DNA of 64,000 nt from Pseudomonas sp. Au-Pse12 (lineage in GTDB: Bacteria; Pseudomonadota; Gammaproteobacteria; Pseudomonadales; Pseudomonadaceae), in NCBI RefSeq assembly GCF_021341665.1, contig NZ_JAJTTH010000005.1:372001-436000 (forward strand), given 5' to 3'. The notes beneath the pieces were generated by a model. That model was not told where the DNA came from, did not search any database, and worked only from the letters and a program-made list of their open reading frames with translations. Positions 34,436-45,345 of this stretch are shown one piece after another; within the stretch, counting starts at the first letter, position 1; each line of letters opens with the position of its first letter. The translations under genes were made by a program, and so were the position numbers.

Positions 34436-34648
34436 GAGACATCCGGGCAGAGAAATCATGACAAGTGCCGACAGGGCCAACACTGATTGCTCACTAGCTT
34501 AGCCTTTTGCCAGCAACCGGTGAAAGCTTTGCCGAGCCGTTGGCATCAGTTGGCAACAAATGTACCGCTGGCGCCGCCGGGGGAGAAATACCCGGCCTTC
34601 TGCGGGCTCAACTCAGGTAGAATGCGCGCCCGGTTTTTGGAGAAGAAC

Positions 34649-36568
<1,920 letters not shown>

Positions 36569-36584
36569 TTGCCTGGCGGTTGAT

Positions 36585-36617
36585 AAAAAAGCCCGACTGT
36601 AGAGTCGGGCTTTTTTT
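36585..36617. terminator. Bidirectional rho-independent terminator (uup / usp)
   Basis: GCCCGACT (36591-36598) and AGTCGGGC (36603-36610) form a stem around GTAG, with an A-run before and TTTTTTT after. Confidence 0.93.
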
Positions 36618-36660
36618 CAGTGCAATAAACGGGTGTTGTCGGGCGGATGCCTGTTCTGGG

Positions 36661-37098
36661 TCAGCGTTTGGCCAGGTGCACCGCCAGCACGTCGCACGGA
36701 GCGCCGTGCAGGACGTCATTGGCGGTGGAGCCCAGCAGCAGGGCCAGGCCATGGCGGCCGTGGCTGCCGACCACGATCAGGTCGCATTCCTGTTCCTTGG
36801 CCAGATGATGGATTTCCTGGCGTGGCTGGCCGTAGGTCAGGTGGCTGTATTCCTTGGTCAGTTCCGGGTACTTGTTGATCAGCCGATCAAGGCGCTCCCT
36901 GGCCTGGTCGAACTGTTGCTGCTGCAGCTGCGAAAGATCCATCGGCACATCGCCACCGAAGGCCATGGCCATGGGTTCGACAATATGCACCAGGGACAGC
37001 TTGGCTCCATTGCTCACCGACAGCTCGCGAGCGCGGTGGATAACAGGATCGCACTCTTCGGTTAGATCTACGGCGACCAAAATATGGTGGTAGGACAT
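36661..37098 (-). CDS. Universal stress protein, UspA family
   Basis: A 145-residue single-domain Usp. It has the start YHHILVAVDLTEECDPVIHRA, the nucleotide-loop region VGSHGRHGLALLLGSTANDVL (GxxG…GS pattern, ~residues 112-132) and the terminal CDVLAVHL. These residues suggest ATP binding. Usps are often induced by low energy or low oxygen in Pseudomonas, but no Anr site is seen here. The ribosome site is AGGAGGAG just upstream of the ATG at 37098. Confidence 0.94.
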   Translation of the reverse strand: MSYHHILVAVDLTEECDPVIHRARELSVSNGAKLSLVHIVEPMAMAFGGDVPMDLSQLQQQQFDQARERLDRLINKYPELTKEYSHLTYGQPRQEIHHLAKEQECDLIVVGSHGRHGLALLLGSTANDVLHGAPCDVLAVHLAKR

Positions 37099-37198
37099 GA
37101 GGCGCTCCTCCTGAGGATTGCAATAGCTTCAAGTATGGCTGGTTTCAAGCGGGTTGGTTTGACCGAGGTCCCGCTCATCAAAAATCGAGAGTACAGAT

Positions 37199-37636
37199 AT
37201 GACGGTCTGGATAGTGGTGTCAATCCTTGCGGTAGTTCTCAGCCCGTTGGCCTGGTTGCGGCCCTCGCGTCGCCAGAATGGGTTGATCGCCTTGCGCATG
37301 GAGGCACGACGCATGGGCCTGGCCATGCAGTTGGCACCCCAGGAATGGCCGCACTGGCTGGGCCAGGAGCCGCCCAACCCTTGCCCGCAGTACCATCGGC
37401 CGCGGCGCAGCGGGCAGTCACTGTGCTGGAGTTATTGGCAGATCGCGCCAGGTCATTGGGTCAATCAGTGGCGTGAGCCCTGTGTCGATGAGTCGCTGCT
37501 CGAGCATCTGCGGGCCTTGCCGGCGGGAGTGTTCAAGGTTGAAGCGGACAAACAGATGATTGCCCTGTACTGGAACGAGCGCGGTGAGGCGAGTGTTTTG
37601 CAGGATATTGCCTCGCTGCTCAAGGCACTGGCCTGA
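37199..37636 (+). CDS. Conserved hypothetical membrane-anchored protein
   Basis: A 145-residue protein conserved at this place in Pseudomonas but without known function. It has an N-terminal hydrophobic helix (WIVVSILAVVLSPLAWL, ~3-20) followed by basic RPSRRQNG, then a tryptophan-rich soluble part (EWPHWLGQEPPNPCPQY, CWSYWQIAPGHWVNQW). The anchor with basic flank suggests a cytoplasmic soluble domain. It is divergent from the usp gene (100-base gap). Confidence 0.82.
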   Translation: MTVWIVVSILAVVLSPLAWLRPSRRQNGLIALRMEARRMGLAMQLAPQEWPHWLGQEPPNPCPQYHRPRRSGQSLCWSYWQIAPGHWVNQWREPCVDESLLEHLRALPAGVFKVEADKQMIALYWNERGEASVLQDIASLLKALA

Positions 37637-38193
37637 ATTCGAGGGGGAAGGGCGTGCGCGGCAATCACGCACGCTTGGCAATAAAAAGCCCGACATCAGC
37701 ATCGGGCGGGATGGCCAGGCAGGCCGGTAATCTCGTTTGAGCCACTCTTGAAGTGGCTTGTCACCCAGGGGGCGTGCCCCTTTTCGCTAAAAAACTTCTG
37801 TTATCAATTCAGATATTTCCCAGCGTAGTCGCTCTTTCTCCGTGCGGCCGGACGATTTAGGGCGCATTTTCTAAATATTGATCCTATGAATGGCTGTAAA
37901 TGCGGGGTCGTGTTGATCATCCGGGGAACATTGGAATGACCGCAAAGTCGCGTTTCAAACAGCATTTTGGACGATTGACAATTGTCGGATTTTCCCTGAA
38001 TGTGGCGTACCCAAATCAAACGGGCGTATGAAATGAGCGTTTGCATCGCAGGCGGCTCTTTCCAGAATCCCGACTATCGCGTTGGCGGGTGTGCCTGGCG
38101 GATTGGCGTTAGCATCGACGGTGACGTTAGTGCCATGCCAGAAGTCAGCGTCCGACGTGTACTGTTCAGCTTCCATATCGTGGAGATCAGTTG
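37637..38193. other. 557-base intergenic region upstream of fadBA
   Basis: No convincing gene is visible; short frames on both strands lack ribosome sites and family resemblance. It holds hairpins GCGTGCG…CGCACGC (37651-37673), GCCCGA…TCGGGC (37686-37705; T-run only on the minus strand), GCCACT…AGTGGC (37741-37757) and a GGGGC…GCCCC hairpin followed by TTTT near 37768-37785. A -35-like TTGACA (37975-37980) overlaps the 10-bp palindrome GACAATTGTC. A PsrA-like site lies at 38030-38043. It is probably the fadBA promoter with a leader of more than 150 bases. Confidence 0.65.
38030..38043 (+). promoter_or_regulatory. Candidate PsrA operator upstream of fadBA
   Basis: GAAAT-GAGC-GTTTG resembles the PsrA consensus (G/C)AAAC-N4-GTTT(G/C), with one mismatch (T for C). 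PsrA is known to repress fadBA5 in P. aeruginosa, and psrA is in this window with two strong copies of the same motif. Confidence 0.45.
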
Positions 38194-40341
38194 ATGATTT
38201 ACGAAGGTAAAGCCATCACGGTTAAGGCTCTTGAAAGTGGCATCGTCGAATTGAATTTCGACCTCAAGGGTGAGTCCGTCAACAAGTTCAACCGTCTAAC
38301 CCTGAATGAATTGCGTCAGGCTGTTGACACCATCAAGGCAGATGCTTCGATCAAGGGCGTGATCGTCAGCAGTGGCAAGGACGTATTCATCGTCGGCGCC
38401 GACATCACCGAGTTTGTCGACAACTTCAAGCTGCCGGATGCAGAGCTGGTGGCTGGCAACCTCGAAGCCAACAAGATCTTCAGCGATTTCGAAGACCTCA
38501 ACGTGCCGACCGTCGCCGCGATCAATGGCATCGCCCTGGGTGGCGGCCTGGAAATGTGCCTGGCGGCGGATTACCGCGTCATGGCTGCCAGCGCCAAGAT
38601 CGGCCTGCCGGAAGTCAAGCTGGGTATCTACCCGGGCTTCGGCGGTACGGTGCGCCTGCCGCGCCTCATCGGTGCCGACAACGCCATCGAGTGGATTGCC
38701 GCCGGCAAGGAAAACCGTGCTGAAGACGCGCTGAAAGTTGGTGCCGTTGATGCGGTAGTTGCTCCCGAGAAGCTCAAGGAAGCCGCTCTGGCCCTGGTCA
38801 AGCGCGCCATTTCCGGTGAGTTCGACTACAAGGCCAAGCGCCAGCCGAAGCTGGAAAAGCTCAAGCTCAACGCCATTGAGCAGATGATGACCTTCGAAAC
38901 CGCCAAGGGTTTCGTCGCAGGTCAGGCCGGCCCGAACTATCCGGCGCCTGTTGAAGCGATCAAGACCATTCAGAAGGCCGCCAACTTCGGCCGCGACAAG
39001 GCCCTGGAAGTGGAAGCCGCAGGCTTCGTCAAACTGGCCAAGACCTCTGCCGCACAGAGCCTGATCGGCTTGTTCCTGAACGATCAGGAACTGAAGAAAA
39101 AGGCCAAGGCCTACGACGAAATCGCCAAGGACGTGAAGCAGGCTGCGGTACTCGGGGCTGGCATCATGGGTGGCGGCATCGCCTACCAGTCGGCGTCCAA
39201 AGGCACGCCGATCCTGATGAAGGACATCAACGAGCACGGTATCGAGCAGGGTCTGGCGGAAGCCGCGAAACTGCTGGTCGGTCGCGTTGATAAAGGCCGC
39301 ATGACCGCGGCGAAGATGGCTGAAGTGCTCAACGGCATTCGTCCGACCCTGTCCTACGGCGATTTCGGCAACGTCGACCTGGTGGTCGAAGCCGTGGTCG
39401 AGAACCCCAAGGTCAAGCAGATCGTGCTGGCTGAAGTGGAAGGTCAGGTCAAGGAGGACACCATCTTGGCGTCCAACACTTCGACCATTTCCATCAGCCT
39501 GCTGGCCAAGGCCCTCAAGCGTCCGGAAAACTTCGTCGGCATGCACTTCTTCAACCCGGTGCACATGATGCCGCTGGTGGAAGTGATCCGTGGCGAGAAG
39601 TCCAGCGAGCTGGCCGTTGCCACCACCGTTGCCTACGCCAAGAAAATGGGCAAAAACCCGATCGTGGTCAACGACTGCCCGGGCTTTTTGGTCAACCGCG
39701 TCCTGTTCCCGTACTTCGGCGGTTTCGCCAAGCTGGTCAGCGCCGGTGTGGACTTCGTGCGCATCGACAAGATCATGGAAAAATTCGGCTGGCCAATGGG
39801 CCCGGCGTACCTGATGGACGTGGTTGGCATTGACACTGGCCACCACGGTCGCGACGTCATGGCTGAAGGTTTCCCGGACCGCATGAAGGACGATCGCCGC
39901 TCGGCCGTGGACGTGCTCTACGAAGCCAAGCGCCTGGGCCAGAAGAACGGCAAGGGCTTCTACGCCTACGAAACCGACAAGCGCGGCAAACAGAAGAAGG
40001 TTGCCGATCCATCGGTGCTGGAAGTGCTCAAGCCGATCGTCTACGAGCAGCGTGAAGTCACTGACGAAGACATCATCAACTGGATGATGATCCCGCTGTG
40101 CCTGGAAACCGTTCGTTGCCTGGAAGACGGCATCGTCGAAACCGCTGCCGAAGCGGACATGGGCCTGGTCTACGGTATTGGCTTCCCTCCATTCCGTGGC
40201 GGTGCGCTGCGCTACATCGATTCCATCGGTGTTGCCGAGTTCGTTGCCCTGGCCGACCAGTACGCCGATCTGGGCGCGCTGTACCACCCCACCGCGAAGC
40301 TGCGTGAAATGGCCAAGAACGGCCAGAGCTTCTTCGGTTAA
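38194..40341 (+). CDS. fadB: Fatty acid oxidation complex subunit alpha FadB
   Basis: A multifunctional beta-oxidation enzyme: enoyl-CoA hydratase/isomerase at the N-terminus and 3-hydroxyacyl-CoA dehydrogenase at the C-terminus. The 715-residue protein shows the crotonase part (AAINGIALGGGLEMCLAADYRV and LPEVKLGIYPGFGGT) and the NAD-binding AVLGAGIMGGGIAYQSA (~315-331). Further motifs are SNTSTISISLLA, GMHFFNPVHMMPLVEVI and NDCPGFLVNRVLFPY. The ATG at 38194 has a GGAG site at 38182-38185. fadA follows after 29 bases, forming the alpha2beta2 complex operon. Confidence 0.98.
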   Translation: MIYEGKAITVKALESGIVELNFDLKGESVNKFNRLTLNELRQAVDTIKADASIKGVIVSSGKDVFIVGADITEFVDNFKLPDAELVAGNLEANKIFSDFEDLNVPTVAAINGIALGGGLEMCLAADYRVMAASAKIGLPEVKLGIYPGFGGTVRLPRLIGADNAIEWIAAGKENRAEDALKVGAVDAVVAPEKLKEAALALVKRAISGEFDYKAKRQPKLEKLKLNAIEQMMTFETAKGFVAGQAGPNYPAPVEAIKTIQKAANFGRDKALEVEAAGFVKLAKTSAAQSLIGLFLNDQELKKKAKAYDEIAKDVKQAAVLGAGIMGGGIAYQSASKGTPILMKDINEHGIEQGLAEAAKLLVGRVDKGRMTAAKMAEVLNGIRPTLSYGDFGNVDLVVEAVVENPKVKQIVLAEVEGQVKEDTILASNTSTISISLLAKALKRPENFVGMHFFNPVHMMPLVEVIRGEKSSELAVATTVAYAKKMGKNPIVVNDCPGFLVNRVLFPYFGGFAKLVSAGVDFVRIDKIMEKFGWPMGPAYLMDVVGIDTGHHGRDVMAEGFPDRMKDDRRSAVDVLYEAKRLGQKNGKGFYAYETDKRGKQKKVADPSVLEVLKPIVYEQREVTDEDIINWMMIPLCLETVRCLEDGIVETAAEADMGLVYGIGFPPFRGGALRYIDSIGVAEFVALADQYADLGALYHPTAKLREMAKNGQSFFG

Positions 40342-40370
40342 GCGCCCCACACTAGAGCGAGAGTGAACAT

Positions 40371-41546
40371 ATGAGCTTGAATCCTAGAGACGTCGTGATT
40401 GTCGACTTCGGTCGTACTCCGATGGGCCGCTCCAAGGGCGGCATGCACCGCAACACCCGCGCCGAAGACATGTCGGCGCACCTGATCAGCAAACTGCTGG
40501 AGCGCAACACCAAGGTTGACCCGGCGGAAGTCGAGGATGTGATCTGGGGCTGCGTCAACCAGACCCTGGAACAAGGCTGGAACATCGCGCGCATGGCGTC
40601 GCTGATGACCCAGATCCCGCACACTTCGGCTGGCCAGACTGTCAGCCGTCTGTGTGGTTCGTCCATGAGTGCCCTGCACACTGCCGCGCAAGCGATCATG
40701 ACCGGCAACGGTGACGTGTTCGTGGTCGGCGGCGTCGAGCACATGGGGCACGTGAGCATGATGCACGGTGTCGATCCGAACCCGCACATGTCCCTGTACG
40801 CCGCCAAGGCCTCGGGCATGATGGGCTTGACCGCCGAGATGCTGGGCAAGATGCACGGCATCACCCGTGAGCAGCAGGACGCCTTTGGCGTGCGTTCCCA
40901 CCAGCTCGCCCACAAGGCGACCGTGGAAGGCAAGTTCAAGGACGAGATCATCCCGATGCAGGGTTACGACGAGAACGGTTTCCTGAAACTGTTCGACTAC
41001 GACGAAACCATCCGTCCCGAGACCACCCTGGAGAGCCTGGCGGCCCTGAAGCCGGCGTTCAACCCCAAAGGGGGGACCGTGACTGCCGGTACTTCGTCGC
41101 AGATCACCGACGGTGCCTCGTGCATGATCGTGATGTCGGCGCAGCGTGCCCAGGACCTGGGCATCCAGCCGATGGCGGTGATTCGTTCGATGGCAGTGGC
41201 GGGTGTGGATCCGGCGATCATGGGCTATGGTCCAGTACCGGCCACGCAGAAAGCCCTGAAGCGCGCGGGCCTGGGCATCAACGATATCGACTTCTTCGAG
41301 CTCAACGAAGCTTTCGCTGCACAGGCCCTGCCAGTGCTGAAAGATCTGAAAGTGCTCGACAAGATGAACGAGAAGGTTAACCTGCACGGCGGCGCGATCG
41401 CCCTGGGTCACCCGTTCGGTTGCTCCGGTGCACGTATCTCCGGGACCCTGCTCAACGTCATGAAGCAGAATGGCGGCACCTTCGGTGTGTCCACCATGTG
41501 CATCGGCCTTGGCCAGGGCATCTCGACCGTCTTCGAACGCGTTTAA
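40371..41546 (+). CDS. fadA: 3-ketoacyl-CoA thiolase FadA
   Basis: Cleaves 3-ketoacyl-CoA to acetyl-CoA and a shortened acyl-CoA, in complex with FadB. The 391-residue product has the thiolase signatures: the nucleophilic cysteine in TVSRLCGSSMSALHTAAQ, NEAFAAQALPVLK, GGAIALGHPFGCSGARISGTLL, and the C-terminal STMCIGLGQGIS with the second active cysteine. It is the last gene of the operon and is followed by a strong terminator. Confidence 0.98.
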   Translation: MSLNPRDVVIVDFGRTPMGRSKGGMHRNTRAEDMSAHLISKLLERNTKVDPAEVEDVIWGCVNQTLEQGWNIARMASLMTQIPHTSAGQTVSRLCGSSMSALHTAAQAIMTGNGDVFVVGGVEHMGHVSMMHGVDPNPHMSLYAAKASGMMGLTAEMLGKMHGITREQQDAFGVRSHQLAHKATVEGKFKDEIIPMQGYDENGFLKLFDYDETIRPETTLESLAALKPAFNPKGGTVTAGTSSQITDGASCMIVMSAQRAQDLGIQPMAVIRSMAVAGVDPAIMGYGPVPATQKALKRAGLGINDIDFFELNEAFAAQALPVLKDLKVLDKMNEKVNLHGGAIALGHPFGCSGARISGTLLNVMKQNGGTFGVSTMCIGLGQGISTVFERV

Positions 41547-41564
41547 GCGTTGGGTTGATGGAAG

Positions 41565-41589
41565 CCGGGGCCCAGTGCCCCGGTTTTTG
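41565..41589 (+). terminator. Rho-independent terminator of fadBA
   Basis: CCGGGGC (41565-41571) and GCCCCGG (41577-41583) form a stem around CCAGT, followed by TTTTTG, 18 bases after the fadA stop. Confidence 0.92.
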
Positions 41590-41644
41590 TTTTTCTGAAG
41601 ATTTGTTTGTTTTTTATTTTTGAACATTGCACGAGGGCCAGAGC

Positions 41645-41881
41645 ATGCAGTTACAACCCGGGCTCTATCAGCATTACAAGGGGCCGCAGTACCGCGTTTT
41701 CAGCGTGGCGCGGCACTCGGAAACGGAAGAAGAAGTGGTGTTCTACCAAGCCCTGTATGGGGATTACGGCTTTTGGGTGCGGCCCTTGAGCATGTTCCTG
41801 GAGTCGGTCGAAGTTGACGGCGAGCAGGTCCCGCGCTTTGCTTTGGTGCAAGCCGAACCCAGTCTTTTTTCACCGGCATAA
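41645..41881 (+). CDS. DUF1653 domain protein
   Basis: A 78-residue protein almost entirely made of the DUF1653 domain: LQPGLYQHYKGPQYRVFSVARHSETEEEVVFYQALYGDYGFWVRPLSMF. The (x)G.Y.H(F/Y)KG..Y.V pattern and WVRPL.MF are characteristic. Its function is unknown. The ATG at 41645 is preferred to earlier in-frame codons because the domain starts there and a GAGGG site precedes it (41633-41637). It lies between fadA and topA, as in P. aeruginosa. Confidence 0.92.
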   Translation: MQLQPGLYQHYKGPQYRVFSVARHSETEEEVVFYQALYGDYGFWVRPLSMFLESVEVDGEQVPRFALVQAEPSLFSPA

Positions 41882-41906
41882 GCATGGGGCGCGCAGTACC
41901 CTGCGC

Positions 41907-41935
41907 TTGACCTCACCCTGTTGCCACTATATATA
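41907..41935 (+). promoter_or_regulatory. Sigma-70 type promoter of topA
   Basis: TTGACC (41907-41912) and TATATA (41930-41935) are separated by 17 bases, with a transcription start expected near 41942, ~54 bases before topA. Confidence 0.6.
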
Positions 41936-41995
41936 GCGGTGCCGCGTCAGGCGCCAACCGCCTTTCACTTCTCGAATTCAGGAATTTTCCGATCC

Positions 41996-44608
41996 ATGGG
42001 CAAATCGCTGGTCATTGTGGAATCCCCGGCTAAGGCCAAGACCATCAACAAGTACTTGGGCAACCAATACGTGGTGAAGTCGAGTATCGGCCATATCCGA
42101 GACCTGCCCACCAGCGGTTCGGCGAGTGCCGCCAAAGAGCCAGCCGCCAAGCGTGGCAAGGCCGCTGCGGGCGAAGCCCCTGCCTTGTCGCCCAAGGAAA
42201 AAGCGCGCAAGCAGCTGGTGTCACGCATGGGCGTCGATCCCGAGCACGGCTGGAAAGCCAAGTACGAAATCCTTCCTGGCAAGGAAAAGGTCATCGAAGA
42301 GCTGCGCCGCCTTGCCAAGGATGCCGACACCATCTATCTCGCAACGGACTTGGACCGCGAAGGGGAAGCCATTGCCTGGCACCTGCGCGAAGCCATTGGC
42401 GGTGATGACAGCCGCTACAAACGCGTGGTGTTCAACGAGATCACCAAGAAGGCGATCCAGGAAGCCTTTTCCCAGCCGGGCGAGCTGGACATTCACCGAG
42501 TCAATGCCCAGCAGGCACGGCGCTTCCTCGACCGCGTGGTGGGCTACATGGTTTCGCCGCTGCTGTGGGCGAAGATTGCCCGTGGCCTGTCCGCCGGTCG
42601 CGTGCAGTCGGTAGCCGTGAAGCTGGTGGTGGAGCGCGAGCGCGAGATTCGTGCCTTCATCCCCGAAGAATATTGGGAAGTTCACGCTGACCTGGGCACC
42701 GCCAAGGGTTCGAACGTACGTTTTGAAGTGGCCCGTGAAAACGGCGAAGCCTTCAAGCCGCTCAACGAAACCCAGGCCATGGCCGCCCTGGAAAAGCTCA
42801 AGGCCTCGGCCTACAGCGTCGCCAAGCGTGAAGACAAGCCCACCAGCAGCAAGCCGTCGGCGCCGTTCATCACTTCCACCCTGCAGCAAGCGGCGAGCAA
42901 CCGCCTGGGCTTCGGGGTGAAGAAGACCATGATGATGGCGCAGCGTCTGTATGAAGCTGGCTACATCACGTATATGCGTACCGACTCCACCAACCTCTCG
43001 GCGGATGCCGTGGCGATGGCGCGGACTTATATCGAAGAGGAATTCGGCAACAAGTACCTGCCGGCCTCGCCTAACGTCTACAGCAGCAAGGAGGGTGCTC
43101 AGGAGGCGCACGAAGCGATTCGTCCGTCTGACGTGAATACCCATCCGAGCAAGCTGTCGGGCATGGAACGTGACGCTGAGCGCCTCTATGAGCTGATCTG
43201 GCGTCAGTTCGTTGCCTGCCAGATGCTGCCGGCGCAATACCTCTCCACCACCGTCAGTGTCGCCGCTGGAGACTTCGAGCTGCGTGCCAAGGGCCGTATC
43301 CTCAAGTTCGACGGTTACACCCGTGTGATGCCGCAAATGGCCAAGCCGGGCGACGACGATGTGCTGCCGGAGATGGCCCAGGGCGAAGTGCTGAAGCTGA
43401 TCAAGCTCGATCCGAGCCAGCACTTCACCAAGCCGCCGGCGCGTTACTCCGAAGCCAGCCTGGTGAAGGAAATGGAAAAACGCGGTATCGGTCGTCCTTC
43501 GACCTATGCCGCGATCATTTCCACGATTCAGGATCGCGGCTACGTGACCCTGCACAACCGTCGTTTCTACTCGGAAAAGATGGGCGACATCGTCACCGAG
43601 CGTCTTTCCGAGAGCTTCTCCAATCTCATGGACTACGGCTTCACCGCCGGCATGGAAGAGAACCTCGATGACGTGGCCCAGGGAGAGCGCGACTGGAAGA
43701 ACGTTCTCGACGAGTTCTATGGCGACTTCAAGAAGAAGCTCGAAGTGGCCGAGGGCGCCGAAAGCGGCATGCGCGCCAACCAGCCGGTGATGACTGATAT
43801 TCCATGCCTGACCTGCGGCCGGCCAATGCAGATTCGTACTGCCTCCACCGGTGTGTTCCTCGGTTGCTCGGGCTACAGCCTGCCACCCAAGGAGCGTTGC
43901 AAGGCCACCGTCAACCTGGTGCCGGGCGACGAGATCGCCGCGGACGACGAGGGCGAATCGGAATCCCTGGTCCTGCGCGGCAAGCACCGTTGTCCTATCT
44001 GCAGCACGGCGATGGACGCTTACCTGCTGGATGAAAAGCGCAAGCTGCACATCTGCGGCAACAACCCGGATTGCGCCGGCTACGAGATCGAAGAGGGCAG
44101 CTACCGGATCAAGGGCTATGAAGGCCCGAGCCTGGAATGCGACAAGTGCGGCAGCGAGATGCAGCTCAAGACCGGCCGCTTCGGCAAGTTCTTCGGGTGC
44201 ACCAATGCGACTTGCAAGAACACCCGCAAGCTGCTGAAAAGCGGCGACGCGGCGCCGCCGAAGATGGATCCGGTGAAGATGCCCGAGCTCAAGTGCGAGA
44301 AGGTCAACGACACCTACATCCTGCGCGATGGCGCTTCGGGCCTGTTCCTGGCGGCCAGCCAGTTCCCGAAAAACCGCGAGACCCGTGCCCCGCTGGTGCT
44401 TGAGCTGATCCCGCACAAGGACGAGATCGATCCGAAGTACCACTTCCTCTGCGAAGCTCCGCAGAAGGACCCGGACGGTCGTCCGGCGGTGGTGCGCTAC
44501 AGCCGCAAGACCAAGGAGCAGTACGTGCAGACCGAAGTCGACGGCAAGCCGACTGGCTGGCGTGCGTTCTACGACGGCGGTAAATGGAAGGTCGAGGACA
44601 AGCGCTAA
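41996..44608 (+). CDS. topA: DNA topoisomerase I (type IA)
   Basis: Relaxes negative supercoils. The 870-residue protein has the Toprim start (KSLVIVESPAKAKTINKYLG, then ATDLDREGEAIAWHL), the active-site tyrosine region YEAGYITYMRTDSTNLS and EAIRPSDV. Three C-terminal four-cysteine zinc ribbons (beginning CLTCGRPM, CPICSTAM, CDKCGSEM) and a further C-terminal domain follow. A ~25-residue Ala/Lys-rich insertion (SASAAKEPAAKRGKAAAGE) after residue ~40 is typical of Pseudomonas TopA. The ATG at 41996 aligns with the family; upstream frame is not coding. Confidence 0.98.
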   Translation: MGKSLVIVESPAKAKTINKYLGNQYVVKSSIGHIRDLPTSGSASAAKEPAAKRGKAAAGEAPALSPKEKARKQLVSRMGVDPEHGWKAKYEILPGKEKVIEELRRLAKDADTIYLATDLDREGEAIAWHLREAIGGDDSRYKRVVFNEITKKAIQEAFSQPGELDIHRVNAQQARRFLDRVVGYMVSPLLWAKIARGLSAGRVQSVAVKLVVEREREIRAFIPEEYWEVHADLGTAKGSNVRFEVARENGEAFKPLNETQAMAALEKLKASAYSVAKREDKPTSSKPSAPFITSTLQQAASNRLGFGVKKTMMMAQRLYEAGYITYMRTDSTNLSADAVAMARTYIEEEFGNKYLPASPNVYSSKEGAQEAHEAIRPSDVNTHPSKLSGMERDAERLYELIWRQFVACQMLPAQYLSTTVSVAAGDFELRAKGRILKFDGYTRVMPQMAKPGDDDVLPEMAQGEVLKLIKLDPSQHFTKPPARYSEASLVKEMEKRGIGRPSTYAAIISTIQDRGYVTLHNRRFYSEKMGDIVTERLSESFSNLMDYGFTAGMEENLDDVAQGERDWKNVLDEFYGDFKKKLEVAEGAESGMRANQPVMTDIPCLTCGRPMQIRTASTGVFLGCSGYSLPPKERCKATVNLVPGDEIAADDEGESESLVLRGKHRCPICSTAMDAYLLDEKRKLHICGNNPDCAGYEIEEGSYRIKGYEGPSLECDKCGSEMQLKTGRFGKFFGCTNATCKNTRKLLKSGDAAPPKMDPVKMPELKCEKVNDTYILRDGASGLFLAASQFPKNRETRAPLVLELIPHKDEIDPKYHFLCEAPQKDPDGRPAVVRYSRKTKEQYVQTEVDGKPTGWRAFYDGGKWKVEDKR

Positions 44609-44652
44609 GCGCTTGCGCCGCCGAGGGCCTGTTTCTCGGCGCGTCGATCAAC

Positions 44653-44693
44653 AAGGCCGCATGATCCCTTTGGGGTCATGCGGCCTTTGTTTT
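44653..44693 (+). terminator. Rho-independent terminator of topA
   Basis: A long stem with arms 44653-44668 and 44672-44687 (one G-T pair) and a 3-base TTT loop is followed by TTGTTTTG. It lies 45 bases after the topA stop. Confidence 0.88.
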
Positions 44694-44770
44694 GCTTGCG
44701 GCCAGCCGGAGTGATCCCTGAAACTGTGCCGTCTGCATCTGGTTCTCATCTCGCAGTGGAGGCTGCCTAT

Positions 44771-45295
44771 ATGGCCCACGAGCTCTATACCCGTACCAAT
44801 CAGAAAATCTACTTTGCTGGCCTGTCGCTCGAAACCCTGGCGCGGGCTGAAGAGGGGCGGGCGATGAATGCCCAGGCGCAGGTCCAGGCGGGACGTGAGT
44901 CGGTGCTGTTCCACCTGTACGGGGCCTTGCTGGGGCTTTGCCATGAGATTGCCGGGTTCTACAGGTTGCCACAGGCCAATGCCGCCCGAGTCGAGCAGAT
45001 TCTCAATCGTGAAGTGCTGGAAAGCATCGCCATTCCCGAGCTGGCGGAGCTGGCGGAATTGGCGCAGAGCCCGCAAACCTGGCTGGCACAACTGCTGACT
45101 GCTTACAGCGAACTGTTTCAACCGCCGCGAGCACCGCACAAGCCCAAGGGCGACGTGACTCAGCCACTGATCGTGGCGGTCAACCTGGATGAAGAAGAGC
45201 CGGAGCAGGAGTTGAGCCGAGCAGAGTTGGAAAGCTGGCGGCAGAACCTCAAGGCCCTGGCCATACGTTTTCGCGATGGCTTGAACGAGTGCTGA
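44771..45295 (+). CDS. DUF6586-like conserved Pseudomonas protein
   Basis: A 174-residue cytoplasmic helical protein conserved next to topA in Pseudomonas; no function is known to me. It starts AHELYTRTNQKIYFAGLSLETLARAEEG and contains SVLFHLYGALLGLCHEIAGFYRLP. The end is charged (LDEEEPEQELSRAELESWRQNLKAL). The ATG at 44771 has a GGAGG site at 44758-44762. No signal peptide is seen. A hairpin follows the stop codon. Confidence 0.85.
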   Translation: MAHELYTRTNQKIYFAGLSLETLARAEEGRAMNAQAQVQAGRESVLFHLYGALLGLCHEIAGFYRLPQANAARVEQILNREVLESIAIPELAELAELAQSPQTWLAQLLTAYSELFQPPRAPHKPKGDVTQPLIVAVNLDEEEPEQELSRAELESWRQNLKALAIRFRDGLNEC

Positions 45296-45301
45296 GCCTG
45301 A

Positions 45302-45326
45302 GCGCCGCTTGATTCGCGGCGCGTTT
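45302..45326 (+). terminator. Hairpin, possible weak terminator or attenuator before the DUF3137-like genes
   Basis: GCGCCGC (45302-45308) and GCGGCGC (45316-45322) form a 7-bp stem, followed only by GTTT. It sits between the DUF6586-like gene and the next cassette and may limit read-through. Confidence 0.45.
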
Positions 45327-45345
45327 AACTGATCAAGGAAGATTC

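Noticed and set aside
37955..38194. Two short overlapping open frames (73 codons minus, 64 codons plus) upstream of fadB
   Set aside because: No ribosome site, no recognisable protein, and they overlap the likely promoter and leader region.
38296..40350. Very long open frame (684 codons) on the minus strand opposite fadB
   Set aside because: It is exactly antisense to a gene with full family motifs; such frames arise from high GC at third codon positions. The translation is rich in His/Gln/Ala without domain features and has no ribosome site.
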